DNA from: Burhinus oedicnemus
Lineage: Eukaryota; Chordata; Aves; Charadriiformes; Burhinidae
Length of the DNA stretch: 64,000 nucleotides
Reading direction: 5' to 3'
NCBI GenBank assembly: GCA_008921705.1
Contig: VFFE01007653.1
Coordinates: forward strand, 1,739,245 to 1,803,244
This document shows positions 63,480 through 64,000 of the stretch, piece after piece. Within the stretch, counting starts at the first letter, position 1, and every line of letters starts with the position of its first letter. Under the pieces are notes generated by a model. It did not search any database. It was not told the origin of the DNA and saw nothing but the letters and a program-made list of their open reading frames with translations. Position numbers and translations under genes: made by a program.

Positions 63480-63660
63480 TGGCTTTTAAATCCCCGCTCT
63501 TGCACCTGGGTGCTACCGTAGGGTGGCCGGCCACTGCCCGCGGAGCCTCCCTCCGCCGGGGTGCCGGGTGCTGCGGGGAGAGGCTGCGCTGGGAGGCCCT
63601 GACCTCTTGTGGTCAAGAAAGAGCCCATACTGCTCCTCCTGGGGGGGGGGAGGGTGGAAG
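63480..63660. promoter_or_regulatory. Short CpG cluster with GC-rich core (possible CpG-island edge)
   Basis: The most CpG-dense stretch of the window. About ten CpGs fall within roughly 63496-63591, including GGCCGGCC, CCCGCGG and CCGCCGGGG. A G10 run followed by AGGG lies at 63641-63654. It is shorter than a formal CpG island and has no TATA box or recognised gene next to it. It could be a small promoter, an unmethylated enhancer, or just a GC-rich patch. A 97-codon minus ORF across it (63628-63335) is proline- and glycine-rich because of the base composition and matches no family. Confidence 0.35.
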
Positions 63661-64000
63661 GAGGAAAAAAGAAAGGGTGTGTTAACCCTGGTGCAGTTCT
63701 GGCTGAATTTGCCTAATTTCTTCCGACTTTCCTAGTGGAATACCATGTTGGGCACTGAAACAGCTGTGTGGTGCTTCCATGGGCATCCAGCAGCTTCTGT
63801 ACTTTGGTTTTCCATGGATTAATTATTTCAGATGCATGATTTGGCAGGACTTGTCCTGCAAGAGGTATCCCTTTTCTGTTGCAGAGAGTTTTGTCACATT
63901 TCAAATGTTGGGCTGAAATTTTCCATGCGATGGACCTCACCCTGGACCATTTTTACTCCTAGAAGTGTCTCTATGAGGAAGACTATTCTGAGTGTATCAA
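63661..64000. other. Right end of window, nothing recognised
   Basis: Composition returns to average after the CpG cluster. ORFs are at most 75 codons. If the CpG cluster is a promoter, a first exon could lie here or beyond the edge, but I see no convincing GT donor in a usable context. Confidence 0.4.

Noticed and set aside
1..64000. Endogenous retrovirus or LTR element
   Set aside because: I looked for gag, protease and RT motifs outside CR1 and for paired terminal repeats, and saw none. The only RT motif belongs to CR1.
1..64000. CRISPR array, bacterial operon or phage module
   Set aside because: No regularly spaced repeats, no ribosome-binding-site-spaced ORFs, and the composition and CR1 repeats are those of a vertebrate genome.

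Overview
The window looks like AT-leaning nuclear DNA from a bird (or a close sauropsid relative). The only interspersed repeats I can recognise are CR1-type LINEs: five 5'-truncated copies. The three youngest still carry the CR1 3' end, with the 'TTGGAAGGGACCTT' block and ATTCTATG-like octamers. I see no L1, Alu, B1 or MIR sequence, which argues against a mammal. The operon spacing and dense long ORFs of a bacterium or phage are absent. Species and chromosome cannot be named from the sequence alone.

I find no supportable host protein-coding exon, tRNA, rRNA or CRISPR array. All ORFs outside CR1 are short (at most 167 codons), overlap on both strands, have no recognisable domain, and are what random stop spacing would give. 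The window is best read as an intergenic desert or the inside of a very large intron.

Layout: 1-8.8 kb is unique DNA with homopolymer runs. An ancient, L3-like CR1 lies at 8.84-9.43 kb (minus). Unique DNA follows, including a CpG- and motif-richer block at about 13.84-15.2 kb that could be regulatory. CR1 copies follow at 19.9-20.7 kb (minus) and 26.3-26.7 kb (minus). The copy at 32.9-33.76 kb (plus) keeps part of the reverse transcriptase, including the FADD catalytic box, but has an internal deletion and frameshifts. A more diverged CR1 sits at 41.35-42.24 kb (minus). Between and after these are unique stretches with several hairpins, short tandem duplications, an AT-rich tract at 49.3 kb, a CpG-denser patch at 55.6 kb, and the strongest CpG cluster at 63.5 kb near the right edge.

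No genes can be shown to work together here. The biological interest lies in candidate cis-regulatory blocks, small palindromes and hairpins, and the CR1 fossils. I see no clear sign of a new coding system. Claims about conservation are inference from sequence texture and would need a multi-species alignment.
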